Below the pieces are notes generated by a model that was given only the letters and a program-made list of their open reading frames with translations, was not told where the DNA came from and made no database searches. Made by a program: the position numbers and the translations under genes. A stretch of 64,000 bases of DNA from Oscillospiraceae bacterium (GTDB taxonomy: Bacteria; Bacillota; Clostridia; Oscillospirales; Oscillospiraceae), in assembly GCA_009777235.1 (NCBI GenBank), contig WRMH01000016.1, positions 1 to 64,000 on the forward strand. Direction: 5' to 3'. Shown piece after piece: positions 9,154-17,514 of this stretch (its first letter is position 1; the number at the start of each line of letters is the position of its first letter).

Positions 9154-9454
9154 ATAAAACCACTCCTTCCTGTGCGATTTTTCGCTCAATCGTTGACTGC
9201 TTGGAACGGCGTTCGAATACTTCAACCGTACCCGCCAGAAAATCCACAGACTTTACGCCTGTCCCGCGCATTGCAAGATGCGCTTTGCCTATTGCATCGA
9301 TTGGGCGCAGACCGTCATTCGGGATTACCATATATATGTCATAATCGCTATCGTCATTCGGTGTTCCATATGCGTGTGAGCCGAATAAAATAATCTTTTC
9401 CACAGTGAAAGCATTGACAATCAAGTCTTTAATTATCGTTATTTCCGAAATCAT
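9128..9454 (-). CDS. MNT-type nucleotidyltransferase (antitoxin partner of HEPN)
   Basis: EKIILFGSHAYGTPNDDSDYDIYMV; overlaps the HEPN ORF. Confidence 0.85.
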   Translation of the reverse strand: MISEITIIKDLIVNAFTVEKIILFGSHAYGTPNDDSDYDIYMVIPNDGLRPIDAIGKAHLAMRGTGVKSVDFLAGTVEVFERRSKQSTIERKIAQEGVVLYERRQQSV

Positions 9455-9476
9455 CCAGCACTACCTCCTTTTTGTA

Positions 9477-9505
9477 ATTCTAAGCATCTTTAATAGGATT
9501 GTCAA
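9477..9505 (-). promoter_or_regulatory. Putative cassette-borne sigma70 promoter
   Basis: Minus strand TTGACA-17 nt-TAGAAT, followed by GGAGGTAG RBS-like sequence and the MNT start. Confidence 0.65.
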
Positions 9506-9532
9506 TAAAAATGCACCGCAGTAGGATAAACT

Positions 9533-9562
9533 GCCGATAACGCCCGGCGGCTCACTCGGACT
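9533..9562 (-). repeat. Truncated attC (R' side only)
   Basis: GATAACGCCCGGCGGCT joins directly to CACTCGGAC tail; loop and R'' arm absent. Confidence 0.6.
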
Positions 9563-9590
9563 ATATCAATCTATTATCATATTTTACGCA

Positions 9591-10184
9591 CTATCTAACG
9601 TACGTAACAAAATTGCCTTTGCGTGGTAGCGGCGGTCGTGGTTCTTCGGCAGAATACCCAAGCGAAACAGCGCCTGCAATGGTTTCATCTTTGCCAAGTC
9701 CTAATGTATACATATACTTGCGAAATCCTTCGCTATCGTCAAGCCAATGCGGTGCATTTTGGTAACAAGCTCCCACTCCAAGTGCCTCGGCGGCTATTAG
9801 TATATTTTGCAAAACACATATAGAATCCGCCATTGCATTCGTACAGGCTTTCTTGTTCGCTATTATTATAAGCGTCGGCGCACCGTAAATATAATCGAAA
9901 TCAAATTCAGGCATTAGCGCATGCTCAATAGTGCTACGTAAACTGTCATACATATTGTCGGTAATGGGCATCTTTGCGAATTCTGATTTAGATATCCTGA
10001 TAATATCGCGGAGTATATCTGGATTTTGGATTGCGATTATATGCGTGAGTTGAGCATCTCCACCACTTGGCGCAAATCTTCCCGCTTCTATAATTGTGCT
10101 CAACAGCATCTCTTCCACTTGTTCTTGCTTGTACTTGCGTACGCTCCTGCGTGACATTATGACTTCTACAACACTATTTTTCAC
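9591..10184 (-). CDS. Nitroreductase family protein
   Basis: VIMSRRSVRKYKQEQVEEMLLSTIIEAGRFAPSGGDAQ...NILIAAEALGVGACY. Confidence 0.85.
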   Translation of the reverse strand: MKNSVVEVIMSRRSVRKYKQEQVEEMLLSTIIEAGRFAPSGGDAQLTHIIAIQNPDILRDIIRISKSEFAKMPITDNMYDSLRSTIEHALMPEFDFDYIYGAPTLIIIANKKACTNAMADSICVLQNILIAAEALGVGACYQNAPHWLDDSEGFRKYMYTLGLGKDETIAGAVSLGYSAEEPRPPLPRKGNFVTYVR

Positions 10185-10272
10185 GTTAACCTCCGCTTTT
10201 TTATCTACTTAAGAATTTCTCGGCTTCTCGCAAAGCATTGTCAATAAAAATGCACCGCAATAGGGGCAATTG

Positions 10273-10450
10273 CATATAACGGGCAACGGGTATACCCCGT
10301 GGCGTCATGGCAGAGCTTGCAACGACGGGGCAAGCTTGGCGAAGTGGCGGATTGGGAGCACCCAGACCCTAACTACTGCAAGCGGGCGGGGGCGCGGCGG
10401 CACGGCGGCTTCCCCTCCTACCGACATTTCGCTAAGCCGCCTGTTATGTG
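10273..10450 (-). repeat. attC site (variant with extra segment)
   Basis: ATATAACGGGCAACGGGTATACCCCGTGGCG...AGCTTGGCGAAGTGGCGG...CCGACATTTCGCTAAGCCGCCTGTTATGTG. Confidence 0.8.
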
Positions 10451-10506
10451 ACGTTTCCACGGATGGAAACCAGCTATCTTCGCATTATGCTTATTCGGTG
10501 AAGTGA

Positions 10507-10890
10507 TTATTTTTGCTTCATCCCAAAAACAAGCCACCGTCCGTCTATATCTTCTAACACAAATTCCAAGTTATTATAATCTGTTAAGTGTAATGGGCGA
10601 ACAATTTTTGCGCCTTTGATAATAAATTCATTTTGTAATGATTCCTGATTGTCAGTAATAAAATAAGCATCCTCTCCATGTCCGTAAAGCTCCCTGTTTG
10701 TATAGACTTTATTGCTTTTTGCTTTTAATAAAACTACTTCCACTTCACTGCGGTAAAGGCATACATGCGGTTCTTTTACATCTAAATATTTAACAACCCG
10801 AAACCCCAAAACTTCGTTATAATATTTAGCGGTTTCCTCAATATTTGGCGTTGGAAATACGGCAAGTATCGAATAAATATTTTTCTCCAT
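10507..10890 (-). CDS. VOC family (glyoxalase/bleomycin-resistance-like) protein
   Basis: VFPTPNIEETAKYYNEVLGFRVVKYLD...YNNLEFVLEDIDGRWLVFG. Confidence 0.8.
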   Translation of the reverse strand: MEKNIYSILAVFPTPNIEETAKYYNEVLGFRVVKYLDVKEPHVCLYRSEVEVVLLKAKSNKVYTNRELYGHGEDAYFITDNQESLQNEFIIKGAKIVRPLHLTDYNNLEFVLEDIDGRWLVFGMKQK

Positions 10891-10983
10891 ATATTCTCCT
10901 TAATTTCGTATTATATAAATTTTCTGCACCATAATGATATCATAAAATCTACTCTCTATACTCCACCGCAGTAAGGTATATGT

Positions 10984-11119
10984 CGCTTAACGCCCGGTGG
11001 CTTGGCGAAGTGGTGGATTGGGCGTGCCATGACCTACGCTATCACAATGTGTTGAGGGGTGCAGTAGACTTCATGTTTCCACACCGACCGTCATTTCGCT
11101 AAGCCGCTTGTTCTGTGAA
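10984..11119 (-). repeat. attC site
   Basis: GCTTAACGCCCGGTGGCTTGGCGAAGTGGTGG...CCGTCATTTCGCTAAGCCGCTTGTTCTGTG. Confidence 0.8.
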
Positions 11120-11138
11120 GTAGAAATCTGCTCCAGCA

Positions 11139-11160
11139 TGCCCGCCATGGACGGCGGGCA
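11139..11160. repeat. REP-like hairpin with ATGGAC loop
   Basis: TGCCCGCC-ATGGAC-GGCGGGCA, 8-bp stem. Confidence 0.55.
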
Positions 11161-11209
11161 CGCTTTGCGTCGTCTTGGTATTTGAAGGTGCGATATCCCC
11201 TAAAAGTGA

Positions 11210-11593
11210 TTATGAAACAACAGCCAAGCCATCTATAGACTTAAAATGAGCATCAAACGTCATCAACCTGCAACCCTGGGACTTAGCTGTTGCCGCTATC
11301 CAAATATCGTTCTCAGGGATATTTATTCCTTTTGAGCGCAATTGCTCCTTTACTTCTCCATATATGGCGGCAACCTTTTCATCCACATGAATGATTGCAA
11401 AACTAGAAAGGAAGTTTTTGAACAATACTAAATTACTTTCCGTCTTCGTAGACTTATGCGCCCCATACTGAAGTTCGCCCACAACTATTACCGAAACAGA
11501 TATATCAGTAGCATTATCTATCAACTGTTTTGCAGATTCATCACCAGCGAGATATTTAATGATAACATTAGTATCCAACATATCACCACTCAT
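11210..11593 (-). CDS. PIN-domain toxin (VapC-like)
   Basis: MLDTNVIIKYLAGDE...VVGELQYGAHKS...PENDIWIAATAKSQGCRLMTFDAHF. Confidence 0.9.
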   Translation of the reverse strand: MSGDMLDTNVIIKYLAGDESAKQLIDNATDISVSVIVVGELQYGAHKSTKTESNLVLFKNFLSSFAIIHVDEKVAAIYGEVKEQLRSKGINIPENDIWIAATAKSQGCRLMTFDAHFKSIDGLAVVS

Positions 11594-11831
11594 CCAAATC
11601 TATCCTTTCCGTGTCTTTTAGCGCTTTTATAATCTCTAAATAGCTTTCGGATGACAATGAACCATAAAATTCAGAATAACGTTTTACGCTTGAATTTGCT
11701 TTTACAGTTCCCACGATAGTGATTAATGCTTGTTGGTTTAGCTTCGCCTTAACTGGAGCAAGGGGTACAAAGACGCTGCCATTATAATACGCTTGTATTG
11801 CTTCCATTGAAGTCAACCCTCCTTTAAGCAT
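11583..11831 (-). CDS. Antitoxin paired with VapC-like toxin
   Basis: Overlaps the vapC-like ORF by 11 bp; MEAIQAYYNGSVFVPLAPVKAKLNQQALITIV. Confidence 0.6.
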   Translation of the reverse strand: MLKGGLTSMEAIQAYYNGSVFVPLAPVKAKLNQQALITIVGTVKANSSVKRYSEFYGSLSSESYLEIIKALKDTERIDLDEW

Positions 11832-11938
11832 CAGTATACTCCATGCGCTAAGTTTTTACAAGATGTGCTCACAGTAGGTTACGGTAAGATATCAAATATG
11901 TTAGCAGAGATATAGACACTTTGCATAATATCGAGTTT

Positions 11939-12042
11939 TCGCCGTCCTTGCCCCGCATGGACGCGGGGCATTGATTTCAATCTCAGATTTCTATTTCGCA
12001 TAACGGGGGGCGGGTATACGACGTGGCACGGAGGCGGCGCTT
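11939..12042. repeat. Right copy of duplicated attC-flanking segment with ATGGAC hairpin
   Basis: Near-identical to 789..900. Confidence 0.75.
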
Positions 12043-12175
12043 AACGCCCGGCGGCTTGGCGAAGTCGCGGATTGGGAGCGCCACACCATGAGCTACCACA
12101 AGCGGTCAAAGAGCACAGAAAGACTGAGTTTTCCACACCGACCGCCATTTCGCCAAACCGCCGGGCGTTATGCGA
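12000..12175 (-). repeat. attC site, compound: variant segment plus nearly symmetric arms
   Basis: CATAACGGGGGGCGGGTATACGACGTGGCACGGAGGCGGCGCTTAACGCCCGGCGGCTTGGCG...CGCCAAACCGCCGGGCGTTATGCG. Confidence 0.8.
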
Positions 12176-12238
12176 CGTTCACTCGGATTTAGATACCACT
12201 CTCGTACGCGGATGCAGATACCATTTTCAGGTATATCT

Positions 12239-12862
12239 TTATCTTAGCATAAGCCACTGCTTCACAGTATCTTCAAATACATTTCTTATCGGTTTCCCGT
12301 TTTCGAGAAGCAAAGAATAATCTTCACATTCAACAAAGTTTTTCATGCCGTTTTGATTAGCTAAAAAATAAATACCCCAATTCTCAAAATTCCATTCTTC
12401 TGTATATTGACTACATTCATAATCAACATAGTAAATTTTGCCGTTTTGCTCCATGAAGTTCGTAGGAAAGTAGTCTATATTCAAATGATTTGGATATAAC
12501 CTTTCGCACATTTCAAATATCTGGGTAATATAGCTTGTTTTAATTCGATCGTTTGCGGCTATTTTTGCAAGGGTTTCACCGTTTATGTACTCTTTTATCA
12601 ATAATTGCCTTTCCTGACAAGAAAACAAGAGTTTAGGCATAGGTATGCCTAAATCATATAACGTTTTATAATCCCTCAGTTCGCTATTTAATTTATTATC
12701 TTCAAATTGATAATAATCGCATGGCTCATAATGGATTTGTTTTACAACCACAAAAGTATCTCTTGTTCTTGCAAGATAATTATACCCACCTTTACCTTTT
12801 GCTATTAAATTGATAATAGCAAACTCTTCACCGTCTGCTATGATTACTTGACCTTCCATGCT
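12239..12862 (-). CDS. Protein kinase/aminoglycoside phosphotransferase-like fold protein
   Basis: FVVVKQIHYEP...LGIPMPKLLFSCQERQLLIKEYINGETLAKI...IDYFPTNFMEQNGKIYYVDYECS. Confidence 0.55.
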   Translation of the reverse strand, partial: SMEGQVIIADGEEFAIINLIAKGKGGYNYLARTRDTFVVVKQIHYEPCDYYQFEDNKLNSELRDYKTLYDLGIPMPKLLFSCQERQLLIKEYINGETLAKIAANDRIKTSYITQIFEMCERLYPNHLNIDYFPTNFMEQNGKIYYVDYECSQYTEEWNFENWGIYFLANQNGMKNFVECEDYSLLLENGKPIRNVFEDTVKQWLMLR

Positions 12863-12962
12863 CTTGTGCTGCCTTAAGCCTCGCTTTGGTTCTCTCCGAT
12901 ATAACATCATTGACAAAGCCCCCTCTCTTATGGAACAGCACATTGAAAAGGTCAACGGGTTG
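12852..12962 (-). pseudogene. Serine recombinase (resolvase/invertase) fragment
   Basis: QPVDLFNVLFHKRGGFVNDVISERTKARLKAAQEHGR resembles the RDxISERTKAGLxAAxxxGR segment of serine recombinases. Confidence 0.4.
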
Positions 12963-13194
12963 TGTGTTGCGCGGCGATAGAGTTTGCGTTATAGTATGCA
13001 AACGCTTCAAGCTCATCGGGGTCGTGTTCAAGCAAATCAAAATCGAAGCGTTGTTTGCCGCTCATAATGTCTGCCACGTTTTCGGGGCTGTAATGCACAA
13101 TAATTGAAAATCCATGCTTGACTAAGCTTTCGTAATAAGGATTTTTGCGTATTTTTGATTTGTCCGGGATTTTTAGGTTATCGAGCGAATCCAT
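12952..13194 (-). CDS. Putative antitoxin partner of BrnT-like toxin
   Basis: Position directly downstream of and overlapping the BrnT-like ORF; no clear family motif. Confidence 0.4.
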   Translation of the reverse strand: MDSLDNLKIPDKSKIRKNPYYESLVKHGFSIIVHYSPENVADIMSGKQRFDFDLLEHDPDELEAFAYYNANSIAAQHTTR

Positions 13195-13493
13195 TATAAA
13201 TCACCTCCGTAAATGTCTTTTTCTTCGGCAGTCGCCTTTCTTGCGGAAAAAATTCTGATAATATCGTTGTTTTCTCTGTAACAATGACAAACGGTCAAAA
13301 GTTTGTCAAATTTGTTTAACCCAATTAGTATGAACCTGTTTTCTTGCTGTGAATGAGCTTCATCCTCAAAAATTATGGCGTGTGGGTCAAAAAATGAGGT
13401 GGCAGCCATCTTGAAAGATATGCCGTGCTTTCTGATGTTTGACAAGTTTTTGTCAATGTCCCAGTCAAAGCTCTTACCGTTTATCTCAATCAT
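13194..13493 (-). CDS. BrnT-family toxin
   Basis: FDWDIDKNLSNIRKHGISFKMAATSFFDPHAIIFEDEAHSQQENRFILIGL...IIRIFSARKATAEEKDIY. Confidence 0.85.
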   Translation of the reverse strand: MIEINGKSFDWDIDKNLSNIRKHGISFKMAATSFFDPHAIIFEDEAHSQQENRFILIGLNKFDKLLTVCHCYRENNDIIRIFSARKATAEEKDIYGGDL

Positions 13494-13542
13494 ATCATAT
13501 TTTCTGCCTTTCTTCATTAACAATATTATAGCACATTTTTAG

Positions 13543-13600
13543 CTTCGATTTCCACACCGACCGCCATTTCGCTAAACCGCTTGTTATCTGCCGTATGTCC
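13543..13600 (-). repeat. Half attC (R'' arm only)
   Basis: CGATTTCCACACCGACCGCCATTTCGCTAAACCGCTTGTTATCTGCCGTATGTCCGGA; no R' arm. Confidence 0.65.
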
Positions 13601-13620
13601 GGATGTTGGTAGTGTAAAAG

Positions 13621-14406
13621 TCACTTCCATTCGTAATCCATAATTAATTCAGCATAACCTCTCCAGCCTTCATTATAGATTTGTTTTAAGGCATCTATGT
13701 TTCTAAGTAAATACAACATAGATGAAATAGCCGCATATTTATCCCAATAGCTTCCACTATTTGCTTCAATACGATACTGTTCTTGCATTGCTGGATCAGT
13801 AGCGTTTAACGCATTAATCAGTTTGCTCTTTGCGGAGTTGAATTTTTCTCTGTAAGATTCATTCGGTTGATAATCAGAAATATTTTCTTTATATGACAAT
13901 AAATGTGCGAACCCTTCGTGAAAAGCTATGAAATTTAGATACTCCAAATAGGTCATCTCTTCATATGGGTACCTTGCATTAATTAATATATGAATCAACT
14001 CATGAGAAAGAAAATTTATGACAAGATCTGAAACTTTATGTCCATTTGTGATGTAATTTGCAAAGTTCACAATATCAATAACTATAAAATCCTCCCCCTC
14101 GTGTTCACGGACAAGCGCGTCATACACGCTCGGCAAACCAACAGTAAATAATATGTTAGCAGATTCCATTATAGACTTGGCATCAGTAAAGATATATTCT
14201 ATCAGCGACTCATTGCGGAATATAAAACTATCACAAGCCTTAGCGATTTGGTCATAGCAGCGCCTTATTTCTGCTATACGCTCAAAAGGCGGGGTTTCAA
14301 ACAGATACGCTCCTTTTTCTACCTCATGATATATCCAATGGTTTGAATAAGTAGAAATTGGTTTCTCAGCAAAATATGCATTTACTATACTGCTGTCAAT
14401 TTTCAT
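13621..14406 (-). CDS. Putative zinc metalloprotease-like protein
   Basis: LSHELIHILINA (HExxH) and FIAFHEGFAHLL. Confidence 0.55.
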   Translation of the reverse strand: MKIDSSIVNAYFAEKPISTYSNHWIYHEVEKGAYLFETPPFERIAEIRRCYDQIAKACDSFIFRNESLIEYIFTDAKSIMESANILFTVGLPSVYDALVREHEGEDFIVIDIVNFANYITNGHKVSDLVINFLSHELIHILINARYPYEEMTYLEYLNFIAFHEGFAHLLSYKENISDYQPNESYREKFNSAKSKLINALNATDPAMQEQYRIEANSGSYWDKYAAISSMLYLLRNIDALKQIYNEGWRGYAELIMDYEWK

Positions 14407-14487
14407 AGCAATCCCCCATAGTCATAATATTTATTATCACATAAAATTGAAATAAGTCTCTCAACCTTCACCGCAGTAGTGGAAATG

Positions 14488-14623
14488 TCAGATAACGTCC
14501 GGCGGCTTGGCGAAGTGGCGGATTGTGAGCGCCTTAGCTTGAACTACCACAAACGGTCAAGGGGAGCCGAAGATTATCGGTTTCCACTCTGACCGCCATT
14601 TCGCTAAGCTGCTTGTTATACGT
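14488..14623 (-). repeat. attC site
   Basis: AGATAACGTCCGGCGGCTTGGCGAAGTGGCGG...CCGCCATTTCGCTAAGCTGCTTGTTATACG. Confidence 0.85.
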
Positions 14624-14668
14624 CGTCTACCCGAGCCAAGAGCGTGTTATACTGCTATCAAGCTAAGA

Positions 14669-15424
14669 TTATACTTCACCAACATAGCATTGTGTTATAC
14701 TTGGTAGAACCAGTTTGCCGTTCTTGCTGTATTTTACAAACAATTGCTTTAACTCGGCAATAAAGTCATAATAATATTCGTGAGTTTCATTCAATGCATA
14801 CGAACTGGAAAGATTACCTCCAACAAATCCCTCCGCATCTAGGGAAATGTCATTATTAAAGACTCTACTCACATACTCACCCGTGAAAAAATCATTAAAA
14901 CATCCTTCATTTTCAGCGTGTAGCAGACTATCAGAAAATACTTTGAAGTTGGGGCAGTATTTCCTTTTTACTTCGTAGTTTTCCTGAACTATGTCACTTT
15001 CTTCCACCCGGCTGTTCCATACCAAAACAACTCTTCCATTTTTTCTCAATATTCGTCTGCATTCAGTTTTGAATGCTTGCTTATCAAACCAATGGAATGC
15101 CTGAGCAGCTGTAACGTAGTCAACACTGCTCTCGCTTAAAGTTGTCCTCTCCGCAGTTCCGTCTACAGATATATAATCCGGGAAGCCTCCCAAACTCGAT
15201 TCTGCATGTATCCGCATATCTGCGTTTGGTTCGACAGCAAACACTGTACTTCCTTTTTCAAGTAGCTGTTTTGTCAATATGCCTGTCCCAGATCCGATAT
15301 CTGCAATTATGCTTACCGAACACATACCGATATTAGTATAAATGTAGTCTATAAAAGCCTGCGGATACGCTGGTCGATATTTCGCGTACACACTACCTTT
15401 GCCATCGAATTTTGTTTCGTTCAT
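14669..15424 (-). CDS. Class I SAM-dependent methyltransferase
   Basis: IADIGSGTGILTKQLLEKGSTVFAVEPNADMR...VDYVTAAQAFHWF. Confidence 0.85.
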   Translation of the reverse strand: MNETKFDGKGSVYAKYRPAYPQAFIDYIYTNIGMCSVSIIADIGSGTGILTKQLLEKGSTVFAVEPNADMRIHAESSLGGFPDYISVDGTAERTTLSESSVDYVTAAQAFHWFDKQAFKTECRRILRKNGRVVLVWNSRVEESDIVQENYEVKRKYCPNFKVFSDSLLHAENEGCFNDFFTGEYVSRVFNNDISLDAEGFVGGNLSSSYALNETHEYYYDFIAELKQLFVKYSKNGKLVLPSITQCYVGEV

Positions 15425-15488
15425 TTGTTTCTATCTCCCTTCACACAATATACTGTAACCGTTGCTGGCATACTATCTATTTAGCCGT

Positions 15489-15540
15489 GCGTAACCCCGA
15501 GCCGCCGATTAGGCGGCGTACGCTAACCGTTTGTTAAGCG
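15489..15540 (-). repeat. Short attC-like site
   Basis: GCGTAACCCCGAGCCGCCGATTAGGCGGCGTACGCTAACCGTTTGTTAAGCG; related site near 20921..20975. Confidence 0.5.
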
Positions 15541-15546
15541 AAGTGG

Positions 15547-16191
15547 CTATTGTATTAGACTGATCACTTTTTGATTACTTTTATTACACTCAATTTCTAA
15601 TATCTTTTTTATCCAAATATATTTATCATTATTTATTGTTTCTAGAATGTTTTTACATTCTATGAATTTCCCTAAATTTCTATTTAATTCAGCAATCATT
15701 ATTTTTCCCTCTATTTCATTTATATTTAAAATTTCTATTAATGCTTTACAATTTTTTTCATATAATTCTTTATCATCTTCCGGTATATCAAAATTTTCAC
15801 GCCATCGAATTTTGTCATGCATTGCTTGCCATAGTTTTGTTCTTAAAAATATTTTTTCTTTTTCATTAGTATATACTTTAGAATTAATTGCTTCATCATA
15901 TTCGTTTACCGTCAAAAATTCTGCTTTATAGGCATCGTTCCATTTTTTATCTGCTTCATGCCTATAAAATTCTCCAATTTTATTTTCACTTTTTAACCAA
16001 TAAAATAGTTTACAATTTTTACATTTTGTAATTGAAGGAAATTCGGGTAACATTGGTGCTATTCTTTTCCCATCAGAAAATAATTCTGCGCCAATTGTAT
16101 TTCCAGACCGCAAACTTCCTCGAAAAGAAAATTTTCCACATTTTGGGCATTTATATACTAAATAAGGTCCAGGTGTCATTTTTCCCTCCAA
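15547..16191 (-). CDS. Hypothetical zinc-ribbon protein
   Basis: YKCPKCGKFSFRG...CKNCKLFYW two CxxC pairs. Confidence 0.55.
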   Translation of the reverse strand: MEGKMTPGPYLVYKCPKCGKFSFRGSLRSGNTIGAELFSDGKRIAPMLPEFPSITKCKNCKLFYWLKSENKIGEFYRHEADKKWNDAYKAEFLTVNEYDEAINSKVYTNEKEKIFLRTKLWQAMHDKIRWRENFDIPEDDKELYEKNCKALIEILNINEIEGKIMIAELNRNLGKFIECKNILETINNDKYIWIKKILEIECNKSNQKVISLIQ

Positions 16192-16247
16192 ATATTGTAG
16201 TACACTCTTACTTTCCTACAATTTATAAGTAATGTCAATAGCCATTT

Positions 16248-16386
16248 CGCCTAACGCCCGGCGGCTTGGCGAAGTGGCGGACGATGGCGCAGTGACCCGA
16301 GCCATCACAGAACAGAGTTTGAGTGGCTCAGAACGCTTTAGTTTTCCACACCGACCGCCATTTCGCTAAGTTGCTTGTTATGTGAC
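16248..16386 (-). repeat. attC site
   Basis: GCCTAACGCCCGGCGGCTTGGCGAAGTGGCGG...CCGCCATTTCGCTAAGTTGCTTGTTATGTG. Confidence 0.85.
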
Positions 16387-16424
16387 GTTTCCACGGACTT
16401 AATCCGTCTATCTTCACATTATGC

Positions 16425-16856
16425 TTATAACGCACGCTTTACAAATATATAGAGAACCGCAGAACCTATCAGCAAAAGCGCAATGCAAGACGGAAGTAGT
16501 GGATACCTCAACAACGAAAGCACAGAAATGATAGCTAAAATCGCGCAAACATAGGACATAACAAGGGTAGCCCTACACAATGCCTTTTTAGTCAAAGCAC
16601 CTATGCAGTGCAATAGTGCCACAATGACAGATAAACAGGCTGTTATTGGCGGAGCGAATTTTGCGAACCCAACCAAGCTAAAGCTAAAGTAAGAATAAAA
16701 CACAATAACCCGGTCATCGGGATTAATCCTATCTTCTGGAGCATCCGCAAACGCTAAATATGCACTTGTTGGCAATGCCATTAGGACTATTGCTATTATG
16801 ACAAGCAGCAGTGGGATTATACAAAAGATTTTGTTTTTCAAGTCAATCACCTCCAT
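16425..16856 (-). CDS. Hypothetical membrane protein
   Basis: Four hydrophobic segments. Confidence 0.55.
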   Translation of the reverse strand: MEVIDLKNKIFCIIPLLLVIIAIVLMALPTSAYLAFADAPEDRINPDDRVIVFYSYFSFSLVGFAKFAPPITACLSVIVALLHCIGALTKKALCRATLVMSYVCAILAIISVLSLLRYPLLPSCIALLLIGSAVLYIFVKRAL

Positions 16857-16937
16857 TACTAAGACGTTTTTGCAGCGCTTTGGTCCAGTCGAAAGTATAA
16901 ATAATCTACTGTCTTCTCGTTCTGCTTAGTATCTGCG

Positions 16938-17252
16938 CTACGACGGATATATGACTTCACCTGTCTTTATTACATGCTCCGCAAATCTACTGCGGTCATG
17001 AGCCTCATCCAGCAAATGCGGTTCAATATCAAGAAAGGCTCTATTCCAAAGTATATTTTGCAATGCGATACGAGCTTCATACCAGGCATTATCGTCTAAA
17101 CCACTCACAAACACAGCAATGTCAATATCGCTTTCAATATGAGGGTTTCCATCAACATGAGAACCAAATAACATAATTTTTTCTGGTTTTAGAACTTTTG
17201 CTACTTCCATTGAATAGTCATATGCTATTTTTCTAACTTTTGTTTTATCCAA
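16938..17252 (-). CDS. MNT-type nucleotidyltransferase
   Basis: KIMLFGSHVDGNPHIESDIDIAVFVSG; TTG start. Confidence 0.8.
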   Translation of the reverse strand: MDKTKVRKIAYDYSMEVAKVLKPEKIMLFGSHVDGNPHIESDIDIAVFVSGLDDNAWYEARIALQNILWNRAFLDIEPHLLDEAHDRSRFAEHVIKTGEVIYPS

Positions 17253-17455
17253 CTCAAAAAGTCCTCCGTTTCTTTGAATAGCCTTGCAGTTGTTTCGGTG
17301 GTAAGTGTTTGTGCAACACGCTCTTTATACTCAGGATAACGAGCTTCTATATTGAGTGGGTTCAATTCATTTAATAGTTTCCGCTGACTTTCTGATAAAT
17401 CATCAAATATCCCGGCACGCTCTGAAAGGCTGATTAATACGTACGCTGTCTTTGT
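17225..17455 (-). pseudogene. HEPN-domain fragment lacking N-terminus
   Basis: TKTAYVLISLSERAGIFDDLSESQRKLLNELNPLNIEARYPEYKERVAQTLTTETTARLFKETEDFLSWIKQKLEK*; continuous frame, no start codon, adjacent to MNT. Confidence 0.65.
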
Positions 17456-17458
17456 ATT

Positions 17459-17487
17459 ATTTTAGTCTTCTTTAAAAGCATTGTCAA
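17459..17487 (-). promoter_or_regulatory. Putative cassette-borne sigma70 promoter
   Basis: Minus strand TTGACA-17 nt-TAAAAT in conserved cassette leader. Confidence 0.65.
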
Positions 17488-17514
17488 TAAACTCGCACCG
17501 TAGTAGGATGAATG

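Noticed and set aside
16210-16238. Promoter in the leader of the 16.2 kb attC
   Set aside because: TTGACA-like sequence is present but no acceptable -10 at 16-18 nt spacing was found.
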